Shown here piece by piece: positions 48,576 to 59,405 of a stretch of DNA of 64,000 bases. Each line of letters opens with the position of its first letter. Within the stretch, counting starts at the first letter, position 1. The stretch is taken from contig OY720350.1 in NCBI GenBank assembly GCA_963082975.1, forward strand, positions 22,229,875 to 22,293,874. Direction: 5' to 3'. Both the position numbers and the translations under genes were made by a program. Source of the stretch: Labia minor. Its lineage: Eukaryota > Arthropoda > Insecta > Dermaptera > Spongiphoridae. A model generated the notes under the pieces. It was not told the DNA's origin and ran no database searches. It was given only the letters and a program-made list of their open reading frames with translations.

Positions 48576-49996
48576 AGGAATCACAATTAAACATGAATTT
48601 ACAACGTTTTGATTTTAAAATATTGGAAGAAATATCTCGGTTTATAGTTCTTATGTTTAATGTTTCACATAATTTATGTCATTCATGATTATAATGAATA
48701 AACCAAAAAGGAAAAGACCTTAAGCCTAGACCTCCACCTCGATACAATGATGTAAAAAAGTTAAGATATTTGAGTTTATTATTATAATGAATATGGTTGT
48801 TCATATGGGAGGTTGCTGACTTCTATTGAATATGACATCACGGAGAATCCAAATATTATATCAAGTATATAGAAACATTTATGAATCTTATAAATGATGA
48901 CCTCTATTGTGACGAGTAAAGTATTACCTACATCATCAAGGTTTGTATCTGCCTATACAAAAGAAAACAAAAAGAAACAAACCAGTTTTTAGCAAAAACA
49001 GCACAAGAACGATTGCTTAACCCATTCTTCATTTGATCATCGTCTTTCATAATAAATGGACAATAAATTAAAGAGATGGATACCTTAAAAAAAAATTAAT
49101 CTCATAATTATTTTTGGGAAAATATATCGGTAGAAGAGAAACACATTAAATACAAGATCGAAATAAAGAATTAGTTAGGGCGATTTATCTAAATTAGGAA
49201 ATAACTTGACTTTATGTGGTTGAAGAGGGAAACTCAGTGTAAACCAATTTGAGTTTTTTCAACCGATAAAACGAAATATTTCATGGTTTAGAAAAATCGA
49301 CTTAGCTACTTTTTCTTTCTTTCTTATGTTCATCCTTTTAAGAAGTTATATACTTTTTCACTGATTACTACTTCTTAATATATCCTAATAATATAATATA
49401 AATTTTTGTGAATGGGATTATAAATAATTCAATTCCTTGACCTGAAATTGGATAAGAGAAATGTTATTATAAATATATATAATATTCTATAAGAGTAATA
49501 AAATATAATAGAAAATTTTAATTAAAATTGAAGCATGCCTATTTAAAAATTACTTTAATGACAAGAAAGAGAGAAATAAGTGAAAGTAAAATAAACATCT
49601 ACACATATTTTATATAATTTATCGGTAATTCCTTACCAATAAAATCATTATATATAAATTGATCTTTTATTATGAATAAGTCGTTATGGGCATTATTATT
49701 TATTTAATATTTTCATTAATAAGAAATATATAAATATCTTTTCCGAGTTGAATTTTTTTGTTCTAAATTTACACACTTCATAGTTTAAAATTTATATAAA
49801 AAAATAAAAAATTATGTAATTATAAACAATAATTATCAATAAATCTATAGTAGATTGTTTTCTAAGCATTAAAATTTTAATTATAATTTCTAAATATTAT
49901 TATTATTTTTATTATAGAGTATTAATGGGTGCATCAGAGCCATTGACATCAATCATTATAGATAAATAGACCACTTACAAAATAATCTATTTATCT
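48576..49996. other. Intergenic stretch
   Basis: 48690-49100 has higher complexity and short broken frames (for example ETFMNLINDDLYCDE near 48870), perhaps a decayed gene or element. No call is possible. The remainder is AT-rich. Confidence 0.35.
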
Positions 49997-50258
49997 TTGT
50001 GGCCCTACGGAACTCGAAAGCCGCAGCATCCACAGTTCTCGAAGCATCCATATTCTGAGCTACACCCTCCAGTCCCTACCCTCTCCCATCTCTCTCACAT
50101 CAATTCCCACATTATCCACCCACCGCGTCCTTGGTCTTCTAAGCGGACGTTTCTCCACCAATATATTTTTGGTCATTTTTTCTTCTCCCATTCTAGCCAC
50201 GTGCCCTACCCATCGCAGCCTTCTCGATTTTATAATTCTAACATCAATAATTACACTT
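49997..50258 (-). pseudogene. LINE C-terminal fragment
   Basis: The minus strand reads SRRLRWVGHVARMGEEKMTK then RRPRTRWVDNVGIDVREMG, and after a frameshift AQNMDASRTVDAAAFEFR. This is the LRW.GHVARM...GRPR.RW.DN tail of RTE-like non-LTR elements. The rest of ORF2 is absent. Confidence 0.75.
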
Positions 50259-51200
50259 CATAAATAGATTTTTTATCAATTTTTCCTTCACCTAAAAGAT
50301 TTCATAAAGCAGAATAGAGCCTTCTTCGCCGGGGCACGGCAAGACAATAAAAAACCCATCAATTAATATGATAAATATCCATTGTAACCCTCTTCTAAAA
50401 TTGTAATATAAATTAAAATAAAAACATTATAATTATAATTTTTTTTTAAGCACTGAATTACCAATCATAAATATTAAGAATTCAATGAATATTCATCATA
50501 TGATTTTATAGATTTTCTAAAATATTTTTAATAATTTATATACAAAAATCTTATAATTAATTATAATAAAAATCTATAATATAATTATTTTTATAAGAAC
50601 TTGCAGATTTAATATCTATACAAATATAAAAAGTAAATTTCTAATATAATTATAGAGCTTTTCAAAATTCATTTATATAAAATTATCTTTTTTTTTAATT
50701 TAATTGTTTGTTCGGTTACGAATTTATGAAATTGAAATTCACCGTACGTTTCGATAATTTACTACTAATTCGATTTTGTTGTATAAGTCTTTTGATAAAA
50801 CGAACACATTCTTTAGAAGTAATCATCTAATAGCTATTGGCCCAACAGACATAACAAATCAATCTGGGACAAATCAAAAGAGGAAAACAAAAAAACAAAA
50901 CAAAATAAACAACCAAAACACTGTTTGGAATTCTTATCAGTGCAGGGTTTCACTCTTTACAATGATGCAATTATCAATTCAATGGGCTAATATCGTCAGC
51001 ACTAATCATTTTAAAATATTTCAAATTAAACAGAGAATATACAAATAATAATTGGAAATGTCATACTTATAATTCTATATATACTATATATCTCATAATA
51101 AATATAATGAATAAGAAAAATTAAAATTTTAATTTATTACTAAGCAATAAATAAAAATAATAGGAAATATAATTGATCAGTAAACTTTTTAATAATTATT
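50259..51200. other. AT-rich intergenic stretch
   Basis: No feature is supported. A plus frame at 50776-51048 (90 codons) has only A/T-rich codons and no motif. Confidence 0.45.
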
Positions 51201-52133
51201 TTTTTTACTATCTCGCCAGAGATAGTATTGCGATCACGAAAATTTTCGATGTTGAGATTTTGATGTTTTTATACGTTTTGAAGGTTCCTGAATCATTTTC
51301 ACTAAGGTTGAGAAAAATGTCTGTCTCTGTGTGTGTGTGTATGTGTGTGTGTATGTATGTAGACAAGATTACGCAAAAACGGTTTGAGCTAGAATGATGC
51401 AATTTGGTACATGGACATTATTCAAAATTCATAGTTTTCTATCAACTTTTGAGAAATGTAGTTCAACCGGAAGAGGGTCATTACTTACAACGTTTTGATT
51501 TTTTTTCCTCTAAAGTGACCGTAAAAATAAAGATATATGTTTGATAATTTTTCACATGATTAATAATTGTATAAAAGTGCTATATATACAATTTCAGCTT
51601 GATTGAATCGCTGAAAGTACCAGAATTAATTTTTTAACACTGCAAATCTCACGCGCCAACACGTGCCATGGTGCCATCAATAAATTAGCTGGAGTGTCTC
51701 CACTCGACTATCTCGCAATTTGAATTGGATTAAATAACATAATATATTATTTTTAAATTAAATTTAATTAATTATAAATTATAAATAATAAATATTAAAC
51801 CAGCGCATGTTTGACTTTTTATTGATGGCACCATGTTGGCGCGTGAGATTTGCAGTGTTAAAAAATTAATTCTGGTACTTTTAGCGATTCACTCAAGCTG
51901 AAATTCTAAATATAGCAGTTTTATACAATTATTAATCATGTGAAAAATTATCAAACATATATTTTTATTTTTACGGTCACTTTAGAGGAAAAAAAATCAA
52001 AACGTTGTAAGTAATGACCCTCTTCCGGTTGAGCTACATTTCTCAAAAGTTGATAGAAAACTATGAATTTTGAATAATGCTCATGTACCAAATTGCATCA
52101 TTCTAGCTCAAACCGTTTTTGCGTAATCTTGTC

Positions 52134-52201
<68 letters not shown>

Positions 52202-52371
52202 GACATTTTTCTCAACCTTAGTGAAAATGATTCAGGAACCTTCAAAACGTATAAAAACATCAAAATCTCAACATCGAAAATTTTCATGATCGCAATACTA
52301 TCTCTGGCGAGAGAGTAAAAACCAAACATGCGCTGGTTTAATATTTATTATTTATAATTTATAATTAATTA
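51201..52371 (+). mobile_element. Family B repeat, copy 3, interrupted by copy 4
   Basis: The copy runs from TTTTTTTACTATCTCGCCAG (51201) to GTGCCATCAATAAA (about 51684) and resumes at ACCAAACATGCGCTGG (52321) to about 52371, where it is truncated before its 3' hairpin. Copy 4 sits between the halves. Confidence 0.75.
51685..52320 (-). mobile_element. Family B repeat, copy 4, nested in copy 3
   Basis: A full-length minus-strand copy whose 3' end (inverse TTAGCTGGAGTGTCTCCACT) and 5' end (CTCTGGCGAGAGAGTAAAA) abut the two halves of copy 3. A long (CA)n tract lies at about 52141-52201. The junction lies in an A-run of the host copy (T-run on the inserted strand) with no target duplication. Confidence 0.75.
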
Positions 52372-53151
52372 TTGACCTGCCTCCATATTCGTATTTCAAA
52401 CTTTCCGATACTATTTTTAGTACGTTTTTTGCCTTAAAATAGAACTTAATTTTAGTATTTTCATTACCAGAGCTGAATTATTACATACAGTTAACTGTGG
52501 ACGATTGGGATCCAATTAATGGCCCAATTCATTTAATTTTACTGTTTTGAAAATAACACAAGTTATTTCCCTAAAAATGATTTATCTCACAAATTAATCT
52601 TCTGTTCGCTGTCAAATTTTAATAAATCAATGATTTGTAAGATTCCATCTGTATCTATCTGTTATCCTACCGACTTATTGAATGGACCATTAATTAAAAT
52701 AAATATTCTTTAATATGATAGTTTTATAAAGATACCTATCAAAAAACTGTCACAGATAATAAATTAAATAAATTGCTCTATTTTGATTAAAGAGTACTCC
52801 AATTAAACTAAACTTTTACATTTTCAATTTAAAATTGGGACAAATGCGAAGGCTCATTTCAAAGAACACAAGAAACACTTTGATGTAGAAACATAAAAGG
52901 ATTGTCTCGTTGAGATCGTAAGGGAAAATGTTGCAGGATGAACAAGCTTAGTGATGCAACAAAACAATTTATGCAAAGAAGAGCAAGAGATTTAAATGAA
53001 AAGTATTTGAACCAATTCAATGGAGTTCAAAGAAATAAATAAGGAAATATCCTAGAAAGAGCAATGAAACCATTTAGAATTATAAATGTGAAATGATAAA
53101 TGAATCAAATTCAAGAGAGCAACTGCAAAGAAAAACTGTTTTTTTTTTAAA
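52372..53151. other. Intergenic stretch
   Basis: Moderate complexity around 52820-53110, but every frame is short and no domain is recognised. Confidence 0.4.
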
Positions 53152-53591
53152 TCCGGAGTGTCTCCTCTCGACTATCTCGCAATTTGAATTGAATTAAATA
53201 ACATAATATATTATATTTAAATTAAATTTAATTAATTATAAATTATAAATTAAAATTAAACCAGCCCGTCTTTGGCTCTTTGTGGATGGCACCACGTCAC
53301 TGGTTGTTGCGTGAGATTTGCAGTGTTTTAAATTAATTCCGTTACTTTCAGCGACTCAATGATGCTGAAATTCTATATATAGCAGATTTATACAATTTTT
53401 AATCCAGTGAAAAACTATCAAACATATATCTTTCAGTTTAGATGAAAACATGGAAGGTAATGACCCTCTTCCGGATGAGCTATATTTTACAAAAGTTGAT
53501 AGAAAACTACGAATTTTGAAATTCATGATTTCAAACCGTTTTTGCGTAATTTTGTCTACATACACACATACACATATACACACACAGACAT
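53152..53591 (-). mobile_element. Family B repeat, copy 6, 3' portion
   Basis: Minus-strand copy whose 3' end (inverse GGAGTGTCTCCTCTCGACTA) is at 53152. It runs up to CACACAGACATTTTT, where family C copy 1 begins. The missing 5' portion (from TTTCTCAAACTTAGTG onward) appears at about 59408-59513 in the same orientation, so the repeat seems to have been split by 53592-59405. Confidence 0.75.
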
Positions 53592-54011
53592 TTTTTGAAG
53601 TGAAAACTTCTTTAGCGGCGTTGAGCACTTTTGCGGGATGGGGAAAAAATATAGATTTCGCGTGAGATTCCAAAACGACCGACCGTTCCAAAACGACCCG
53701 ACCGATATAGGCATGCGCAATACGCCAGAATGTTAGACACTAACCTTCTGATACATTCTTTACAAAATTTTACATATTTGCCATATTAAATATTATTATT
53801 TATATTTACATTAATAATCAGTATTACTAAATTATGTATATATAAAATAAAATATTTTAATATATTATTATGTGTTAAATTATATTAAATTAATTTCTAA
53901 TATATTTATATAATTTAAAATTAATTTCAGAATATATATATATATATATATTAAATTATATACTATATATAATATATTATATAATATTTATTTTAATAAA
54001 TTAATTTTTAA

Positions 54012-54042
<31 letters not shown>

Positions 54043-55207
54043 ACCGTAAAAATAAAGATATATGTTTGATAATTTTTCACATGATTAATAATTGTATAAA
54101 ACTGCTATATATAGAATTTCAGCCTGATAGAATCGCTGAAAGTACCAGAATTAATTTTTTTACACTGGAAATCTCACGCGCCAACACGTGACGTGGTGCC
54201 ATCAACAAAGAGCCAAACACTCCACTATCCACTCGGCTATCTCGCAAATTTGAATTTGATTAAATAATATTTATTAATTTAAATTAAATTAAATTAATTA
54301 AATTATAATTTAATAAATATTATTTATAACATCAAAAACATCAAAATCTCAACATCGAAAATTGAATTGCTGAAAGTACCAGAATTAATTTTTTAACACT
54401 CACGCGCCAACACGTGACGTGGTGCCATCAAAAAAGAGCCAAACTTTCGCTGGTTTAATAAATATTATTTATTAATTTTAATTTATAATTGAATTAATTT
54501 AATTTAATTTAAATTAATATATGTTATTTAATCCAATTCAAATTTGCGAGATATGCTGAATATGCTTTTAAATAAAAAAAAAAAAAATTTCAAGAAAGTA
54601 ATTGGAATTATTAATATTAAGAATCAATAAATAAATTTATTAAATATACATTTAAACATGTAAATTAATCTATATATAAATTTAATAAATATTCAAACAA
54701 TAATAAAACGATTTAATATTTTACTTACATTGTGATTTATATTTTTATTTTTATTACAACAATTATTATGGGTATGTTATTTTTGGCAGTTTAAAAAAAA
54801 TTAAAAATATTAATAAAATTTATCAAAATAATAAGTTGAAAAGATTTCCAATTATTTTTATTTATTTATTGTAAATTTTTCAATGTAACCATGGTAACCA
54901 TAAATAGACTTTTACCAAAATATTACTAATTAAATTAATTTTGGATAAATTAATTTTGGATTTAACTACACTAAAACCTTCCCTGGGACGCCCACAACAA
55001 TCCCTGAAAGTTTCATCGCAATCGGACGGGTAGTTTTTGAGTATTTGACAGACACACACACAGACAGACAGACAGACATATATATATATATTCATACACA
55101 TCGTATTTTTAATATTTTTGTAATAATAATCAGTTTGCTGAAAAAAATAATTATGAATTTTATATATATATATATATATATACGTATATAAATTTCATTT
55201 TTTTTTA
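53592..55207 (+). mobile_element. Family C repeat, copy 1, 3'-truncated
   Basis: Matches copy 2 (57922-59405) for most of its length: TTTTTGAAGTGAAAACTTC, GCGGCGTTGAGCACTTTTGC, CCGACCGTTCCAAAACGACC and onward to the (GACA)n tract and ACGTATATAAATTTC. It contains a family B fragment (from GACCGTAAAAATAAAG) that copy 2 also has. It also has an extra internal B-derived piece (about 54217-54410) not present in copy 2. It stops at about 55207 without the 3' hairpin. Confidence 0.75.
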
Positions 55208-55285
55208 CCTGTATAAATTAGTAAATGACAATTTAAATGTGATTAAATTAAATTCAAAATGCTTTTCTCGTGTAAGAATTAAAAT
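55208..55285 (-). pseudogene. Decayed zinc-finger unit
   Basis: On the minus strand the reading LILTREKHFEFN aligns with LLIHTGEKPFECN of the adjacent gene. Then, after a gap, CACATTTAAATTG..TTTACTAATTTATACAGG matches the next H-linker. Cys and His are mostly lost. It lies between C copy 1 and the 3' side of the zinc-finger gene. Confidence 0.5.
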
Positions 55286-55591
55286 AAGAATTTTTTTAAA
55301 GTTTCTTTTTTAATTACAATTATAGATTAATAATTTGAAAGAATCATAGACATATTTTAGATTTGTATAAATAAATAATAAATAAATTAATATATGGATA
55401 ATAAAATGATAGGATTCTTAAATGTAATAGATAATTAGTAATAATGTATTGATTAATGGACCAAATAAAATAGTAAATATAAATATTAAGTTAAATAAAT
55501 CAGATTTTTATTGATTTAAACTATAATTTGAGCTATAAAGTATATAAGCTATATTTAAAGAAAATTTTCTTTTCATTATTAAGCCTATTTT
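55286..55591 (-). other. 3' flank of the zinc-finger gene
   Basis: AT-rich. It should hold the 3' UTR and polyadenylation signal; AATAAA-like strings are frequent, so no single site can be chosen. Confidence 0.4.
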
Positions 55592-57260
55592 TCAAACATT
55601 ATGTATTAATAAATGTTTATCTAAAGTTGATTTGCGATTAAATTTCTTTTCACAATAATTACATTCAAAAGGTTTTTCTCCTGTATGAATTAATAAATGT
55701 CTATCTAAATTTGCTTTCAGATTAAATTTCTTTTCACAATAATTACATTCAAAAGGTTTTTCTCCAGTATGAATTATTAAATGTTTATTTAAAGTTGATT
55801 TAGCATTCAATTTCTTTTTACAATAATTACATTCAAAAAGTTTTTCTCCTGAATGAATTAATAAATGTTGATTTAAAGTTGATTTCACATTAAATTTCTT
55901 TTTACAATAATTACATTCAAAAGGTTGTTCTCCTGTATGAATTAATAAATTTGTTTTTAAATTTGATTTCAGATTAAATTTCTTTTTACAATAATTACAT
56001 TCAAAAGGTTGTTCTCCTGTATGAATTAATAAATGTGTTTTTAAATTTGATTTCAGATTAAATTTCTTCTTACAATAATTACATTCAAAAGGTTTTTCTC
56101 CAGTATGAATTATTAAATGTGTTTTTAAATTTGCTTTCAGATTAAATTTCTTTTTACAATAATTACATTCAAAAGGTTTTTCTCCTGAATGAATTAATAA
56201 ATGTGTTTTTAATTGTGATTTTCGATTAAATTTCTTTTCACAATAATTACATTCAAAAGATTTTTCTCCTGAATGAATTAATAAATGTCTTTTTAAAATT
56301 GAATTCTGATTAAATTTCTTTTCACAATAATTACATTCAAAAGGTTTTTCTCCTGAATGAATTAATAAATGTGTTTTTAAAGTTGATTTGCGATTAAATT
56401 TATTTTCACAATAATTACATTCAAAAGGTTTTTCTCCAGTATGAATTAATAAATGTGTTTTTAAATTTGATTTCAGATTAAATTTCTTTTCACAATAATT
56501 ACATTCAAATGGTTGTTCTCCTGAATGAATTAGTAAATGTCGATCTAAATTTGCTTTCAGATTAAATTTCTTTTTACAATAATTACATTCAAAAGGTTTT
56601 TCTCCTGAATGAATTAATAAATGTGTTTTTAAATGTGATTTTCGATTAAATTTCTTTTTACAATAATTACATTCAAAAGGTTTTTCTCCTGAATGAATTA
56701 ATAAGTGTGTTTTTAAAGTTGATTTCAGATTAAATTTCTTCTTACAATAATTACATTCAAAAGGTTTTTCTCCTTTATGAATTAATAAATGTGTTTTTAA
56801 AGTTGATTTCTGATTAAATTTCTTCTTACAATAATTAAATTGAAAACGATTGTCCTCAGTATGGTTTGAATCAGTTTCTTCTTTAAATTTTTCGTCTAAA
56901 TACTTATCTGTATCCTTTTTGAATTTTACATCTTTTTTGAAAATTGAAAATATTTTTTTATGAAAACATTTTTTAAGATTTTTGCATAAAAATTCCTCAC
57001 TTATGAAGTTGGTATGACAATATACACAAGTATATAGAGGACCTAAAAAAAGAATTGTTTTCGTTATGTTAAGTCATTATATTTTTATATATCTAACTAT
57101 TTATAATTCAATTCAAGGAATAATATCATTATAAATAATATTAAAAAAAAAATAATTTTACTGCCAATTAACATTAAATATTTTACATGAAAAAAACATA
57201 GAAATAAAAATTACCTATATATATTGGATATTTTTTGTCTTCTTGTGAATCAAGATCCAT
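55592..57260 (-). CDS. Multi-C2H2 zinc-finger protein, two exons
   Basis: Probable DNA-binding nuclear regulator of unknown targets. Exon 1 is 57260-57215 (ATG, 15 codons plus one base), followed by a 172-nt GT-AG intron (57214-57043). Exon 2 is 57042-55592, ending TGA; the product is 498 aa. N-terminus: C21-x2-C24 with C35, C41 and H43 may form an atypical finger (YTCVYCHTNF...CFH). After an acidic/lysine linker, 15 fingers follow from residue 84 at an exact 28-residue period, with consensus CNYCKKKFNLKSNLKTHLLI and linkers H(T/S)GEKPFE. Finger 1 has lost its first Cys (F84) and finger 11 its first His (N380); the other 13 are canonical. Helix positions -1, 2, 3 and 6 vary (for example L/S/T/T, R/S/H/T, Q/S/I/R, R/S/Q/T), while the frameworks are nearly identical, a sign of recent internal duplication. 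Exon 2 has no in-frame ATG before the fingers, which supports the exon 1 start. Confidence 0.85.
57215..57260 (-). CDS. Exon 1 of the zinc-finger gene
   Basis: Encodes MDLDSQEDKKYPIYI plus the first base of Gly16, then donor G|GTAATT. Its phase (1) fits the exon 2 acceptor TTTTTTTAG|GTCC. No competing ATG lies nearby. Confidence 0.75.
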
Positions 57261-57300
57261 TTTTAATTGATTAATATATTATAAATTATAAAATATATAC

Positions 57301-57399
57301 TAGATATTAAGCAAGGAGGTGACACGTAATTTGCACTTCCGGAAATCATATATGTTTACTCATATGATTGTTAGATGGCGCTGCTGTCGATAAATTGCA
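57301..57399 (-). promoter_or_regulatory. Zinc-finger gene upstream region with ETS-like and CTCF-like sites
   Basis: CACTTCCGG (57334-57342) is an ETS/GABP-type site. TAGATGGCGCTG (57372-57383) contains the AGATGGCGC core typical of CTCF sites in animals. Both lie within 125 bp of the ATG in otherwise AT-rich DNA. No TATA box is placed. Function is inferred from motif identity only. Confidence 0.4.
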
Positions 57400-57616
57400 T
57401 TTTTACCGACCGACGATAGGAAAGGAAGGAATTGTTTTTACACCAAGTTTCACATGTGGAGATTTTTACATATCTCCACCAATCATCCATTTTGTTAATA
57501 GAAAAAAGTATTTTTAACATGATATCTGACCGTATGTCTGTCCGTATAAACCTGTACAGCTTGAAATAAAATTAAGAAATATATATTATGTTATATCCAC
57601 ATTTGTGCATTAATAG
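57400..57616 (+). mobile_element. Family A repeat, 5' fragment with internal deletion
   Basis: Begins TTTTTACCGACCGACGATAG and runs through CACATGTGGAGATTTTTACA and a short GTCY tract. It then jumps to the distal TTATGTTATATCCA...ATTAATAG region. The 3' inverted repeat and hairpin are missing. Orientation is opposite to the other copies. Confidence 0.65.
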
Positions 57617-57918
57617 GTACGTTTAGGGCTGTATTCTTCTTCTTCTCTTTCATTGGACATCACCACAACTACAGCGACCATGGAGACTGCAGCCCTGAAA
57701 AGACATGAGGTCGAAGAAAATCCAAACCATTCCCTCAGGTTTTTGAGCCATGATGTTCTTGGACTCGCGACGTTCCTTCTTCCTAGGATCTGGCCCTCCA
57801 TGATTAGGCGCAGCATAGAGTATCTCTCACCCCGGAATATATGCCCGAGGTACTCCAATTTTCGCCTCTTTACGTCTAATAATAGCTCTTGTTTTGTTTC
57901 ATGGCTGTATGTTTATTA
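57617..57918 (-). pseudogene. LINE C-terminal fragment
   Basis: The minus strand reads KLEYLGHIFRGERYSMLRLI then TSWLKNLREWFGFSS and LFRAAVSMVAVVVVMSNE. This is the YLGH..RgekY.lL.LI..GKI..RR..SWL+NLR.W...LFRAA tail of non-LTR retrotransposons. Upstream domains are absent. Confidence 0.8.
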
Positions 57919-57921
57919 ATA

Positions 57922-59405
57922 TTTTTGAAGTGAAAACTTCTTTAGCGGCGTTGAGCACTTTTGCGGGATGGGGAAAAAATATAGATTTCGCGTGAGATTC
58001 CAAAACGACCGACCGTTCCAAAACGACCCGACCGATATACGCATGCGCAATACGCCAGAATGTTAGACACTAACCTTCTGATACATTCTTTACAAAATTT
58101 TACATATTTGCCATATTAAATATTATTATTTATATTTACATTAATAATCAGTATTACTAAATTATGTATATATAAAATAAAATATTTTAATATATAATTA
58201 TGTGTTAAATTATATTAAATTAATTTCTAATATATTTATATAATTTAAAATTAATTTCAGAATATATATATATATATATATATTAAATTATATACTATAT
58301 ATAATATATTATATAATATATATTTTAATAAATTAATTTTTAAATATGTGTGTGTGTGACCGTAAAAATAAAGATATATGTTTGATAATTTTTCACATGA
58401 TTAAAAATTGTATAAAACTGCTATATATAGAATTTCAGCCTGATAGAATCGCTGAAAGTACCAGAATTAATTTTTTAACACTGGAAATCTCACGCGCCAA
58501 CACGTGACGTGGTGCCATCAAAAAAGAGCCAAACTTTCGCTGGTTTAATAAATATTATTTATTAATTTTAATTTATAATTGAATAAATTTAATTTAATTT
58601 AAATTAATATATGTTTTTTAATCCAATTCAAATTTGCGAGATATGCTGAATATGCTTTTAAATAAAAAAAAATTTCAAGAAAGTAATTGGAATTATTAAT
58701 ATTAAGAATCAATAAATAAATTTATTAAATATACATTTAAACATGTAAATTAATCTATATATAAATTTAATAAATATTCAAACAATAATTGAAACAATAT
58801 AAATAAAACGATTCAATATTTTACTTACATTGTGATTTTTATTTTTATTTTTATTACAACTATTATTATGGGTATGTTATTTTTGGCAGTTTAAAAAAAA
58901 TTAAAAATATTAATAAAATTTATCAAAATAATAAGTTGAAAAGATTTCCAATTATTTTTATTTATTTATTGTATAAATTTTTCAATGTAACCATGGTAAC
59001 CATAAATAGACTTTTACCAAAATATTACTAATTAAATTAATTTTGGATAAATTAATTTTGGATTTAACTACACTAAAACCTTCCCTGGGACGCCCACAAC
59101 AATCCCTGAAAGTTTCATCGCAATCGGACGGGTAGTTTTTGAGTATTTGACAGACACACACACAGACAGACAGACAGACAGACATATATATATATATATA
59201 TATATTCATACACATCGTATTTTTAATATTTTTGTAATAATAATCAGTTTGCTGAAAAAAATAATTATGAATTTTATATATATATATACGTATATAAATT
59301 TCATTTTTCTCGTGAAGCTGGTGCGCATTCCGTCTGCTTTCAAATTTCTTACGCACAAGTTTTCACTTCTGTCGGCCAGTCCCACGACTGCCAATTCGAC
59401 TTTTA
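57922..59405 (+). mobile_element. Family C repeat, copy 2, complete
   Basis: The 5' end is TTTTTGAAGTGAAAACTTC with subterminal repeat GAAGTGAAAACTT at 57927-57939. The 3' inverse is AAGTTTTCACTTC at 59357-59369, followed by hairpin CAGTC-ccac-GACTG and CCAATTCGACTT. It carries a family B-derived segment (about 58358-58645), a core with GAAAGTTTCATCGCAATCGG (about 59108-59127), a (GACA)n/(TA)n microsatellite and AT-rich filler. It has the same layout as families A and B. Confidence 0.75.

Larger units (their letters stand above)
53592..59405 (+). mobile_element. Composite rolling-circle-like element carrying a zinc-finger gene (proposed)
   Basis: The block begins TTTTTTGAAGTGAAAACTTC and ends with the inverted repeat AAGTTTTCACTTC (59357-59369), a hairpin CAGTC-ccac-GACTG (59377-59390) and CCAATTCGACTT. 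These are the two outer ends of one family C repeat. Inside are C copy 1 (lacking its 3' end), a decayed finger segment, the zinc-finger gene, a family A 5' fragment, a LINE tail, and C copy 2 (complete). Both sides are halves of a family B repeat. The simplest reading is one insertion event of the whole block into a T-run. Recombination between C copies could give a similar picture. Confidence 0.45.

Noticed and set aside
48376-48594. Cys/Val-repeat peptides over family B copies (also 51173, 52108, 59147)
   Set aside because: They arise from translating the TG or CA microsatellites and the repeat body; they are not genes.
49997-50263. Plus-strand Pro/Ser/His-rich protein
   Set aside because: It is the antisense of a LINE tail containing WVGHVARM and RTRWVDN.
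55592-55888. A separate short gene for only the last four fingers
   Set aside because: Reading the minus strand upstream shows the same frame open through all 15 fingers to a good acceptor at 57043. The short version simply starts at an internal GTG.
57653-57919. Plus-strand open frame of 88 codons
   Set aside because: The opposite strand reads as a LINE C-terminus with family motifs, so this frame is a shadow.
53592-59405. C copies 1 and 2 as long terminal repeats of a retrovirus-like element
   Set aside because: No TG...CA ends, primer site, polypurine tract or gag-pol reading lies between them; the interior is a zinc-finger gene and other repeat pieces. The ends carry subterminal inverted repeats and a 3' hairpin instead.
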